This document shows, piece after piece, positions 10,319-18,241 of a stretch of DNA of 64,000 nucleotides; position 1 is the first letter of the stretch; each line of letters starts with the position of its first letter. This stretch comes from Saprospiraceae bacterium (GTDB lineage: Bacteria; Bacteroidota; Bacteroidia; Chitinophagales; Saprospiraceae). The position numbers were made by a program, and so were the translations under genes. The notes under the pieces were generated by a model. That model ran no database searches. It worked only from the letters and a program-made list of their open reading frames with translations, and was not told the DNA's origin. Where the stretch lies: assembly GCA_013001595.1 (NCBI GenBank), contig JABDMH010000043.1:1-64000 (forward strand), written 5' to 3'.

Positions 10319-11575
10319 TTAGGGTGCTTCTGATAGGTACTGATGTACTTGACTTACGGCCATCGACCCCTCTCCTACAGCTGATGCTACCCGTTTTACG
10401 GAGCCCTTTCTTACATCTCCTACTGCAAATAGACCCGCGATGCTTGTTTCAAGAGATTGTGGCTTCCGCTGTTGATAGATTCGACATTCAGAGAGCTCTT
10501 GATCGATTATTGACGGTCCAGTGAAAATAAAGCCACTATCATCCATGGCTACCAACCCATCCAGCCACTCTGTGCAGGGTCTTGCTCCAATGAAAGTAAA
10601 CAGATTTGTGATTGGAATCGTCACAGGCTCCTGCATTTTCGTTTGGATTGCTACTGACTCAAGGTGATGATCTCCAGATAATGCTACTACTTCTGTATTC
10701 AGGTGTTCGATTATGTTGTCTGTAGCTTCAATTCTTTGCACGAGGTAATCGCTCATCTTGGCTCCCAAGAGTCCTCCCCTCAGGATTATGTGCACTACTT
10801 TTGCAAAATCCGCTATAAATAATGCTGCTTGACCAGCAGAATTCCCCCCTCCTACAATACCAATTATCTCATTCTCACATGAAGAAATATTCATTCCCGT
10901 TGCTGAATAGTAGATACCACTGCCCTCAAATTTTTCAACATGAGACACTGGTAGTTTACGGTAATTGGCACCAGTAGCAGCAATTAATGATTTTGTCCGA
11001 ATCGACTTACCATTTGTTGCGCTCAGAACAAAATGGTCACCCATGTGCTCAAGACTCTCGGCCTTATGTGGAATGGAAATGTTACAACCGAATTTCTGAG
11101 CTTGGATATATGCGCGATTTGCAAGGTCTCGACCAGAAATTCCCGTTGGAAATCCCAGATAATTCTCAATTTTCGAGCTTTTACCCGCCTGCCCTCCTGG
11201 CGCACTGCTATCAATTGTTACCACCTTAAGTCCTTCAGAAGCTGCATATACACTGGCAGCCAAGCCAGCTGGGCCGGCACCAATGATCAAGAGATCAAAA
11301 ATTTCGTCCTCAAAATCCATGAGTATACCAGTGTACCTCGCCAGTTCACCTAAATTGGGAGATCTACAAATCTTAGCCTCATCGTTGATAATGATAGGCA
11401 GGTCCGATACCGATAATTGAAAGTGGGTCAGCAATTCTTTTGCTTCGTCAGACACATCTACATCAAGAAAGTGGTACCAAATATGATTTTTGTCCATGAA
11501 GTCGCGAATGACATAGGTCTCACTAGACCGACCAGAACCTACCACTTTAAGTCCACCAACGAATTCGGAAAGCAT
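10319..11575 (-). CDS. Thioredoxin-reductase-like FAD oxidoreductase (C-terminal part of a gene split by an in-frame stop)
   Basis: The first ~85 residues look like a glutaredoxin/thioredoxin-fold insert. A two-dinucleotide-binding flavoprotein of the thioredoxin reductase fold follows: GAGPAGLAAS for FAD, GGQAG, then GGGNSAG for NAD(P)H, and GLFAVGDVR near the end. The usual redox CxxC is absent; the site reads SATGMNISSC. This is normal for the cyclic-nucleotide-linked subfamily, so it is probably not a true thioredoxin reductase. Read upstream without changing frame, one TAA (11654-11656) separates it from the cyclic-nucleotide-binding ORF. The codons between encode a sensible linker (KKAIAEHSDISDLLLNAFLL), so the two were one protein of about 546 aa. 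The ATG at 11575 is therefore probably internal. Confidence 0.85.
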   Translation of the reverse strand: MLSEFVGGLKVVGSGRSSETYVIRDFMDKNHIWYHFLDVDVSDEAKELLTHFQLSVSDLPIIINDEAKICRSPNLGELARYTGILMDFEDEIFDLLIIGAGPAGLAASVYAASEGLKVVTIDSSAPGGQAGKSSKIENYLGFPTGISGRDLANRAYIQAQKFGCNISIPHKAESLEHMGDHFVLSATNGKSIRTKSLIAATGANYRKLPVSHVEKFEGSGIYYSATGMNISSCENEIIGIVGGGNSAGQAALFIADFAKVVHIILRGGLLGAKMSDYLVQRIEATDNIIEHLNTEVVALSGDHHLESVAIQTKMQEPVTIPITNLFTFIGARPCTEWLDGLVAMDDSGFIFTGPSIIDQELSECRIYQQRKPQSLETSIAGLFAVGDVRKGSVKRVASAVGEGSMAVSQVHQYLSEAP

Positions 11576-11653
11576 AGTTTCTTGGCGAAGTAGAAAGGCA
11601 TTGAGTAGTAAGTCGCTGATGTCACTATGTTCAGCTATGGCTTTCTTTAGGTC

Positions 11654-11959
11654 TTAAGGTTTTATGCGCAGCAAAGATGAACCCGCCTGAGCGATGCCAT
11701 TTAATTCCGCAGCTCGATTGCTAAGCATACTGCTGTCTCCGGAAAACTCATTCTTTCCATGCAATACAATGAGCTTATTATTATTCTGCGGATCTTCCAC
11801 CGAGATTCCACCATCAAGTACTACAAAAAAATCATATTGTAATTGACCACGACTGAAGACAAAAGCATCATCATTATATTTTTCAATTTCCCCATAGGGT
11901 TGCAGAATACTGATCTGACGGTGCGTCAATTCGGGAAATCTCGGATCCATTTGAGGCAT
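11654..11959 (-). CDS. Cyclic nucleotide-binding domain, N-terminal part of the split reductase gene
   Basis: This 101-aa open frame encodes a Crp/cAMP-binding-type beta roll: YGEIEKYNDDAFVFSRGQ, then FFVVLDGGISV and GKNEFSGDSSMLSNRAAELN. It stops at TAA (11654-11656) in the middle of the domain, just after LLRIKP, before the C-terminal helices. The reading frame then continues open through 11575 into the reductase-like ORF. A single change of GAA to TAA would explain this (family members often have acidic residues at this point). In related proteins the two parts are fused. The 18-nt gap to the UBP zinc finger gene upstream indicates one operon. Either the gene is dead, the stop is read through, or the stop is a sequencing error. 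Confidence 0.75.
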   Translation of the reverse strand: MPQMDPRFPELTHRQISILQPYGEIEKYNDDAFVFSRGQLQYDFFVVLDGGISVEDPQNNNKLIVLHGKNEFSGDSSMLSNRAAELNGIAQAGSSLLRIKP

Positions 11960-11977
11960 AGCGATGTATAAATTGGA

Positions 11978-12253
11978 TTAGTACTTACTATATAGTTTGT
12001 CTGCATAACACCACATCCACCTTTCACCAGGCTCCGCAGAAACAATTACATGATGACCATGTTCTTTAGCATGGCGGCTGGCATGCCTATTGGGAGAACT
12101 GTCGCAACATAGGGTAGTACCACAAGATTGGCAAGTGCGCAGATGAACCCAAGAACCTCCACTCTCAACACAACTGGCACATTCATATCTCTGAGGCAGC
12201 TTCACCTCTTTCAATGTGGATATGTGGCCACATAGCTTACGTTTTAATGTCAT
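11978..12253 (-). CDS. UBP-type zinc finger protein
   Basis: A small soluble protein of 91 aa with a ZnF-UBP pattern: CGH, then CASC, CQSCGTTLCCDSS, HASRHAKEHGHHV and a final Trp-rich stretch (ERWMWCYADKLY). I placed the start at the ATG at 12253; a TTG at 12271 would add 6 residues. In eukaryotes the fold binds the ubiquitin C-terminus. In bacteria it recurs beside cyclic-nucleotide-linked reductases like the one downstream, which suggests a shared redox or stress-signalling role. That role is inferred from context only. Confidence 0.85.
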   Translation of the reverse strand: MTLKRKLCGHISTLKEVKLPQRYECASCVESGGSWVHLRTCQSCGTTLCCDSSPNRHASRHAKEHGHHVIVSAEPGERWMWCYADKLYSKY

Positions 12254-12352
12254 AGAGGTTAAACGTACCAACTTCAGCGATTGTTTTTATGTCGAGTATT
12301 ATCGCCAACAATAGGAAATATGGATGCTTATCAAGTCTGTCTAGTCCAATTT

Positions 12353-12486
12353 AAAGGAGGTGGATCCTAATGGAATCAAGTATCTTTAACCACCATGAAT
12401 ATTTTATCCACGCTAAAACTGCTTTCCTTCCCATCAATCATTTTCGTTATGACGTCTTGTCTGCAACCACACTTCATCGCTCATAG
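12353..12486 (+). other. Strong Shine-Dalgarno site with a 38-codon ORF overlapping the next gene's start
   Basis: A perfect AAAGGAGG lies at 12353-12360, 9 nt before an ATG at 12370. That ATG opens a 38-codon frame ending at a TAG (12484-12486), out of frame with and overlapping the phosphodiesterase start at 12395. Strong SD sites are rare in this phylum. It could be a leader peptide, or a chance match. No protein family is recognisable. Confidence 0.25.
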
Positions 12487-13177
12487 AGGTGCGTCATACC
12501 TCGCACCAGAAAATAGCAAGGCTTCAATGAATCTGGCTTGGGAGTTAAAAGCTGCAGGTGCAGAATGTGACGTGATGCTGACTAGAGACCACCAGGTCAT
12601 TTTATTCCATGACAAGGACGGAAAAAGATTACTGGATCGTGACTTGGTAATAAGTGAAACCGACTATGATGATGTCAAAAAGCTCCCCTTAAAATTAAAA
12701 GACGGCAATCTAGCCAAATATCAGGGTGCCACCATTCCATTATTAAAGGACATACTTGTTGATCTACCAAAGAATCAGTTGCTGGTCATCGAGATTAAGG
12801 ATAAAATTGAGATCCTCCCTCATCTGAAAAAGGTGGTGGACACACATTGGAAACAAGGTAGCATTGCTTTTATCGCATTTGATTACAACACGATCCTGGA
12901 GATAAAGAAACTATATCCAAAGGTTCCATGCTATTATCTATCATCGACCATTGAAGATATTGAGAAGCGATTCGAAGGGATCAAAACCAGCGATCTGGAT
13001 GGTGTAGATCTCAATTTCAATATCATTGATGCTAAACTTGTGAAACGGTTTAGAGATGTTAACAAAGAAGTCTGGTGCTGGACAGTAAACACACCAGAAG
13101 ACGCCAGTAAAATGTTGGAATTGGGAGTGTCTTACATTACAACGGACCGCCCCAAATGGCTGACCACCCAACTCTAG
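12395..13177 (+). CDS. Glycerophosphodiester phosphodiesterase family lipoprotein
   Basis: A 260-aa GDPD-type TIM barrel, hydrolysing glycerophosphodiesters to an alcohol and glycerol 3-phosphate. The signal peptide ends in a plausible lipobox (VMTSC), so the enzyme is probably membrane-anchored in the envelope. Motifs are FIAHRGASYLAPENS with the catalytic His, ECDVMLTRD and LFHD with the metal and catalytic positions, LLVIEIK, and VWCWTVNTPEDASKML near the end, where a Trp-Thr-Val-Asn motif is typical. The length is normal. It is a single gene with no close neighbour in the same direction upstream. Confidence 0.9.
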   Translation: MNILSTLKLLSFPSIIFVMTSCLQPHFIAHRGASYLAPENSKASMNLAWELKAAGAECDVMLTRDHQVILFHDKDGKRLLDRDLVISETDYDDVKKLPLKLKDGNLAKYQGATIPLLKDILVDLPKNQLLVIEIKDKIEILPHLKKVVDTHWKQGSIAFIAFDYNTILEIKKLYPKVPCYYLSSTIEDIEKRFEGIKTSDLDGVDLNFNIIDAKLVKRFRDVNKEVWCWTVNTPEDASKMLELGVSYITTDRPKWLTTQL

Positions 13178-13436
13178 AAGCACCTCTGAAAACTCGTTCA
13201 CGGCTTAGCAAAATCTATTGAAATTTTCTTTCCGATTTGAACCATTTTGAGCAGCATTTAGAGTTCCCGGAGATGCCCTTGAAGTAATGAGCGTGTATTG
13301 AGAACTGTCTCTGGAAGATCTGAATTGCACTATGAAAAAGAAAAGCAAGTACAATTTCAGTCTCCCCCAACGTTTCTAATCTGTACACATCAAAGCTATT
13401 GTTATCCCACAATTTGATAACCATAATAGCAATCAT

Positions 13437-14942
13437 ATGAACTTAGGGTCATCCCTATTGATGTCTGTAATCATATTCTTCAGTTTTTCGACCATGTACG
13501 CTCAGGTCATTAGCGTGGGACAGGGAGGAGACTTTGCCACCCTAGCCGCAGCCGAGTCCAGCATCTCAGCTGGTGACACTGTAATCATTCTAGATGGCAC
13601 TTTTAGTCAGGGAGCACAATTCCTAGCAGATCTCAATGGTTCAGCCATCTCTCCTATTATTATTAAAGCGGAGCATAGCCACCAAGCCATATTTCGGGGA
13701 GGCACCGAGGCCATCCATCTAGTGAATTGCAGTTACCTTGAAATTCAAGGCATCGTGGTCGAACAGCAAACGGGCAATGGCATAAATATTGACGATGGCG
13801 GGGACTATAGCTCACCTACTCACCACATCACCATTTCCAGCTGCATTTTCCGTGATATGCAAGCGGCTGGCAATAATGATCTATTGAAACTATCAGGACT
13901 GGATAGTTTCAACATACGAAATTGCCAATTCATAAATGGTGGAGGTGGAGGAAGCGGCATTGATATGGTTGGATGCCATTGGGGTGTCATTGAGGATTGC
14001 CAATTTGAGGATTCTGGCACATCAGGAATTCAAGCAAAAGGAGGCACACAACATATATTGATGCAACGAAATGTATTCAAGAATATAAACCAGCGAGCCA
14101 TCAATCTTGGTGGCAGCACTGGATTGCAATTTTTCCGACCACCACTTCCAAATCCGATCGTCAATGCATTTGAAGCTGCCGATCTTCAGGTGTATGGAAA
14201 CATATTTATCGGAAGTTGGTCGCCGATAGCCTATGTAGGAAGTATGCGGGTTAAGGTTGTGAACAACACCTTCTATGAACCAGAAAACTGGGTAGTAAGA
14301 ATTTTGCAGGAAACTACTGAACCTGGTTTTGTGGCTTGTGGAAATAATGAGTTTAGAAACAATGTTGTCTACTTGGAAAATGACTTAACCGAAGTAAATA
14401 TTGGCCCTAATACCGATGCGGAATCTTTCATTTTTACCAATAATTTGTGGTTTAATGAGCAGTCATCCACTTGGGGCCCGGCCTTACCCGTAACCGACAG
14501 CAATCAAATCATCGGCGATCCGCTTTTCGTGGATGCGACCAATGAGAACTTTTCCATCCCATCAAATAGTCCTTGCGTGCAAAATGGAAAAACCTTGAGT
14601 GAGCCCAGATCCGATTTTGCGAAGTTTCTGTACTTTGCTCCGCCATCCATAGGCGCATATGAAGGTCATGAGTCCACGACAGCAGTGCCCTACCTCATAG
14701 CGCCTTCCAGCATCTCAATGGGACCCAACCCCACGCTAGACCGAGTTACCATAGATGGTGATTTCTCAAATGCCGATATCAAGATTTTGGACGTCCAGGG
14801 CCAATTAGTTTCCGATTTTTCAAATGCATCGGCGCCGCTGATCATTCAACTAGATGAATTACCCAATGGCTTATATTTCATCAGTATTAAAAATCGGCAA
14901 AATCCAGCGCTATGGATCGAGCGGATTTTAAAATGTGACTAG
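13437..14942 (+). CDS. Secreted right-handed parallel beta-helix protein with T9SS type A sorting domain
   Basis: A 501-aa protein with a signal peptide ending at YAQ, then an entry segment (VGQGGDFATLAAAESSISAG, GDTVIILDGTF) typical of pectate lyase/chondroitinase-B-like beta helices. Residues about 90-400 carry short repeats such as ISSCIFRDM, IRNCQFINGG, IEDCQFEDSG and VVNNTFYEP. The C-terminal ~80 residues form a type A sorting domain (MGPNPTLDRVTIDGDF, KILDVQGQLV, LPNGLYFISI). The protein is therefore exported by type IX secretion and either released or attached to the surface. It probably binds or cleaves a polysaccharide, but I see no catalytic signature that fixes a substrate. Confidence 0.87.
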   Translation: MNLGSSLLMSVIIFFSFSTMYAQVISVGQGGDFATLAAAESSISAGDTVIILDGTFSQGAQFLADLNGSAISPIIIKAEHSHQAIFRGGTEAIHLVNCSYLEIQGIVVEQQTGNGINIDDGGDYSSPTHHITISSCIFRDMQAAGNNDLLKLSGLDSFNIRNCQFINGGGGGSGIDMVGCHWGVIEDCQFEDSGTSGIQAKGGTQHILMQRNVFKNINQRAINLGGSTGLQFFRPPLPNPIVNAFEAADLQVYGNIFIGSWSPIAYVGSMRVKVVNNTFYEPENWVVRILQETTEPGFVACGNNEFRNNVVYLENDLTEVNIGPNTDAESFIFTNNLWFNEQSSTWGPALPVTDSNQIIGDPLFVDATNENFSIPSNSPCVQNGKTLSEPRSDFAKFLYFAPPSIGAYEGHESTTAVPYLIAPSSISMGPNPTLDRVTIDGDFSNADIKILDVQGQLVSDFSNASAPLIIQLDELPNGLYFISIKNRQNPALWIERILKCD

Positions 14943-15098
14943 AAAGAGGATTTCCCAAAACAGATTTTCTATAACCATCATCCAGGATCTTTCAAACATG
15001 TTGTTCGTTGCATACTTAGATTTCAGCACCAAGAATACCAATACTACATAGTCTTCAGAAGTTTATATATTCACTCAACAAACTACAAACTTTAGACT

Positions 15099-16565
15099 AT
15101 GCAGACACCATCAGAGAAGCTATTGAATAACATGGGCATTGATGTCCAAGAAGACCAACAAGAGCGTGTAGAGAATCCGGCTTCGGACCAAAATCGTAGA
15201 GGCTTCCTTAAAAAGGCGGGATTGGGCGGTCTTTCTTTAGGTGCTATGATGTTCAGCTCTATGGAAGATACTATGGCGCACAGCACCTCAAAGGTCAACC
15301 GGTATTCTTCACCTTCAGATTTGAAGATTACTGATATGAGGTATGCGGTGGTGATGCGCGGAAGAGGTCGATGCCCAATCATTCGCATAGATACGAACCA
15401 AGGGATATATGGATTGGGTGAGGTACGGGATGGTGCAACATACCGCTATGCCATGTTTCTTAAAAGCAGGATCCTTGGTATGAATCCCTGCAATGTGGAA
15501 ATGATATTTAAGCGAATCAAGCAATTTGGTCATCATTCACGTCAAGCGGGTGGAGTCTGTGCTGTCGAAATGGCACTCTGGGACTTGGCTGGCAAAGCCT
15601 ATAATGTACCCGCTTACCAATTGCTGGGTGGGCGATACCGAGATAAAGTTCGTCTTTATGCGGATACTCCTAGGGGCCGGGATGAGGCCGAATTCAATTC
15701 ATTCGTTAGCAGGCGAATGGACGAGCAAGGATTTACCTTTCTGAAGGTTGATTTTGGCATTGAACTGCTAGCCGGTGTTCCAGGAACAACCGTAAATAGT
15801 AACTACTGGGACATCACTAAACAATGGTCTAACGAACCGATGTCGTATGGTGCCACTGAGCATCAATTCACCCAAGTACAGATTACAGACAAGGGACTGG
15901 ACATCATGATGGAGCGCATTGAAAAAGTGCGCAATAAGATCGGCTATAAGGTGCCTTTAGCATCCGACCATTACGGACACTTTGACCACAACAATGCGAT
16001 TCGGCTGGGAAGGGCTGTTGAAAAATACCGCCTAGCTTGGCTAGAGGATCTGATCCCATGGAGATTTACAGAGCAATGGAAACAAATTTCTCTGGCCATT
16101 GAAACACCAACCACCACCGGTGAAGATATTTATCTAAAGGAAGAGTTTATTAAGCTTTGTGATAATTATGCAGTCGACATCGTACACCCTGACCTAGCAT
16201 CTTCAGGGGGACTTCTGGAGACAAAGAAAATTGGAGATTATGCTGAAGAAAAAGGCATCGCCATGGCTATGCATTTTGCAGGCACCCCGGTCTCATTTAT
16301 GGCGAATGTGCATTGCGCTGCAGCTACGCAAAACTTTATGGCACTTGAACATCACTCTGTAGACCTAGACTATTGGGAAGATTTGGTCAAGACCAAACAC
16401 ACGCTAATCGACAAGGGATTTGCTTTCGTGCCAGATACTCCAGGACTTGGAATCGAGCTCAACGACGAAGTGGTCAAGCAACACCTCGATCCAGAGAATA
16501 GGCAATATTTTGAGCCAACACCTGAATGGGATAAAATTAGATCCTGGGATCGTCTTTGGAGCTAG
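15099..16565 (+). CDS. Tat-exported mandelate racemase/muconate lactonizing (enolase superfamily) enzyme
   Basis: The 488-aa protein starts with a leader of about 30 residues followed by a twin-arginine motif (NRRGFLKKAG) and a hydrophobic patch, so it is likely exported folded. The capping domain and barrel of the enolase superfamily follow. KVDFG supplies the candidate catalytic Lys, and the metal ligands appear as ASDHYG, WLEDLIP and TTGEDIY. VHPDLASSGGL and MHFAGTP carry further conserved barrel-end residues. Members abstract a proton next to a carboxylate, typically in sugar acid dehydration or epimerisation. The ThuA gene lies 74 nt downstream, a recurring pairing in Bacteroidota. Substrate is unknown. 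Confidence 0.85.
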   Translation: MQTPSEKLLNNMGIDVQEDQQERVENPASDQNRRGFLKKAGLGGLSLGAMMFSSMEDTMAHSTSKVNRYSSPSDLKITDMRYAVVMRGRGRCPIIRIDTNQGIYGLGEVRDGATYRYAMFLKSRILGMNPCNVEMIFKRIKQFGHHSRQAGGVCAVEMALWDLAGKAYNVPAYQLLGGRYRDKVRLYADTPRGRDEAEFNSFVSRRMDEQGFTFLKVDFGIELLAGVPGTTVNSNYWDITKQWSNEPMSYGATEHQFTQVQITDKGLDIMMERIEKVRNKIGYKVPLASDHYGHFDHNNAIRLGRAVEKYRLAWLEDLIPWRFTEQWKQISLAIETPTTTGEDIYLKEEFIKLCDNYAVDIVHPDLASSGGLLETKKIGDYAEEKGIAMAMHFAGTPVSFMANVHCAAATQNFMALEHHSVDLDYWEDLVKTKHTLIDKGFAFVPDTPGLGIELNDEVVKQHLDPENRQYFEPTPEWDKIRSWDRLWS

Positions 16566-16639
16566 TATTATCATTAATCCAGGATTCCCAACTGAGTTTT
16601 AAGGACACAACATTGAATATTTTCTAAAATTCTTATGGC

Positions 16640-17689
16640 ATGATAAAAAGGACGGTGGTAGTTTGGTGCAAGTATGTATTCTTGTGCTCCATTTTATTTT
16701 CCGCAACATTGATACACGCGCAAGGACCGCTAAAGGCATTGATTATTGACGGAGAAAATAACCATGGTTTCTGGCCAATGACCACAATGATGATCAAGGA
16801 TTATCTTGAGCAAACTGGCATGTTCACCGTTGATATTAACAGGACAGCCTTCACTTGGCAGGGAGGAGCTTACGACAAAAGTATTGGCCTGGATGACATC
16901 ACCGTGCTGCTCGATAAATATCCGCTAGAAGGGCATTCCGATACAAAACCTGTGAAGGAGCCTAAGCCCGACCCAAATTTTGCACCAAATTTCAGTGCCT
17001 ATGATGTAGTCATTTCAAACCTGGGATGGAAAGCCTCGACTTGGAAAGATGATGTTAGAGCTGCCCTGGAATCATATGTAGAAAATGGTGGCGGATTTAT
17101 CATTGTACACGCTGCCAACAATAGTTTTGGCGATTGGCTTGAATACAATCGTATGATTGGTGTTGGTGGATGGGGAGGAAGAGCCAAAGACTATGGATAC
17201 TATGCTTACTATGATACCGACGGCAAGATGGTCAGAGACGATACCGAAGGATCCTGTGGTTCACATGGCCCTCAATCGGAATTTCTGATCACTTCGCGTG
17301 CTCCAGATCATCCAATTATGCGGGGGCTTCCAAGACAGTGGATGCACACCAAAGATGAACTGTATGAGCGACTGCGAGGCCCTGCTGAAAGCATGACGAT
17401 CCTCGCAACTGCTTTTTCAGATGCCAGTCTCAACGATCCATCTAGTAAGAAACTTGGCAGAACAGGTAGGCATGAACCTATGCTCATGGCCTTGGAATAT
17501 GGCAAAGGGCGGGTGTTTCATACTGCTCTTGGGCACATGGATTATTCCATGGAATGTGTGGGATTTATCATCACTTTGCAGAGGGCTGCAGAATGGGTAG
17601 CTACAGGTAAAGTCACTCAGGCGCTGCCAAGTGATTTTCCCACCAAAACGCAAATAAGTAAACGCGATTGGAAAGGCAGGGTCAATTAA
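16640..17689 (+). CDS. Secreted ThuA domain protein
   Basis: A 349-aa protein with a signal peptide ending at IHAQG and a ThuA-like, class-I glutamine amidotransferase-like fold. Landmarks are LIIDGENNHGFWPMTT, YDVVISNLGW, YVENGGGFIIVHAANNSF, APDHPIMRGLP, ELYERL and GKGRVFHTALGHMDYSM. ThuA proteins are linked to utilisation of trehalose-type or other disaccharides, but their reaction is not established. It is probably co-transcribed with the enolase-superfamily gene upstream. Both are exported, which points to shared work in the periplasm. Confidence 0.9.
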   Translation: MIKRTVVVWCKYVFLCSILFSATLIHAQGPLKALIIDGENNHGFWPMTTMMIKDYLEQTGMFTVDINRTAFTWQGGAYDKSIGLDDITVLLDKYPLEGHSDTKPVKEPKPDPNFAPNFSAYDVVISNLGWKASTWKDDVRAALESYVENGGGFIIVHAANNSFGDWLEYNRMIGVGGWGGRAKDYGYYAYYDTDGKMVRDDTEGSCGSHGPQSEFLITSRAPDHPIMRGLPRQWMHTKDELYERLRGPAESMTILATAFSDASLNDPSSKKLGRTGRHEPMLMALEYGKGRVFHTALGHMDYSMECVGFIITLQRAAEWVATGKVTQALPSDFPTKTQISKRDWKGRVN

Positions 17690-18241
17690 TTGGCAATGTC
17701 CATGGCTAGATCAAAATTATCACGTAAAAAAAGCGGTCTCTGATCAGCCATCAGATTACGGAGCTGGTTCGGTAGGGATTAGAAACCGAAGATGATACTT
17801 GCCTAATAGATCTGAATGCTGCTTTCCCTGGTATTGATACCCACCTCAAATCGCCCTTCCTTCGTCGTGATCGTATTGTGCAATTGACCAGGTAATGTCA
17901 GTCTGATTTACGGGATTTGTCAATGGCAATAAACGATCTCTTGGAATCTCGAGTCTAATCTCAAAGGTTCCTTCATAATGTAGCCAACCATAGTAATGTC
18001 CCGGAATCATGACAGGAAGCATAGGAGATATTAAAAATGGCTTTACCTTTCTCAATACTATCAATGTCTGTAGCAAGATCATGGCCAAATGTCTGGTGTC
18101 TTCAGAGCATACCAACCAAATAGAAATCATAGCATAATCGCATGCCGTGAGATTTTAGACAAAAATAGAATTACTGCTTTGATATGAGTAGACATGCTCT
18201 TCTCGTTACCTGTGTAGCATTCAGATTCAATCTTTAAACGA
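17690..18241. other. 552-bp intergenic stretch with one doubtful small ORF
   Basis: This region separates the ThuA gene from the ModF-like gene. On the minus strand an open frame of 94 codons (17846-18130) reads MISIWLVCSE at its start and ITWSIAQYDHDEGRAI at its end. The latter part looks protein-like, and a TATTTTTG box (a match to the Bacteroidota -7 TAnnTTTG) lies about 35 nt upstream of its ATG, but no -33 TTG is seen. I recognise no family. It could be a small gene, the remnant of a longer one, or chance. Confidence 0.4.
17846..18130 (-). CDS. Possible small hypothetical protein
   Basis: This frame encodes 94 residues, hydrophobic in the first half and more polar in the second (EIRLEIPRDRLLPL, DITWSIAQYDHD). 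No signal peptide, domain or neighbour supports a role. It is the only candidate gene in the surrounding gap. The final third resembles the end of a larger folded domain, so a truncated gene is possible. Confidence 0.25.
   Translation of the reverse strand: MISIWLVCSEDTRHLAMILLQTLIVLRKVKPFLISPMLPVMIPGHYYGWLHYEGTFEIRLEIPRDRLLPLTNPVNQTDITWSIAQYDHDEGRAI

Noticed and set aside
10319-11575. Missing CxxC in the thioredoxin-reductase-like protein taken as damage
   Set aside because: The cyclic-nucleotide-linked subfamily normally lacks it; only the TAA is abnormal.
13215-13436. 73-codon minus-strand ORF before the beta-helix gene
   Set aside because: No family features and divergent orientation; probably the promoter region of the beta-helix gene.
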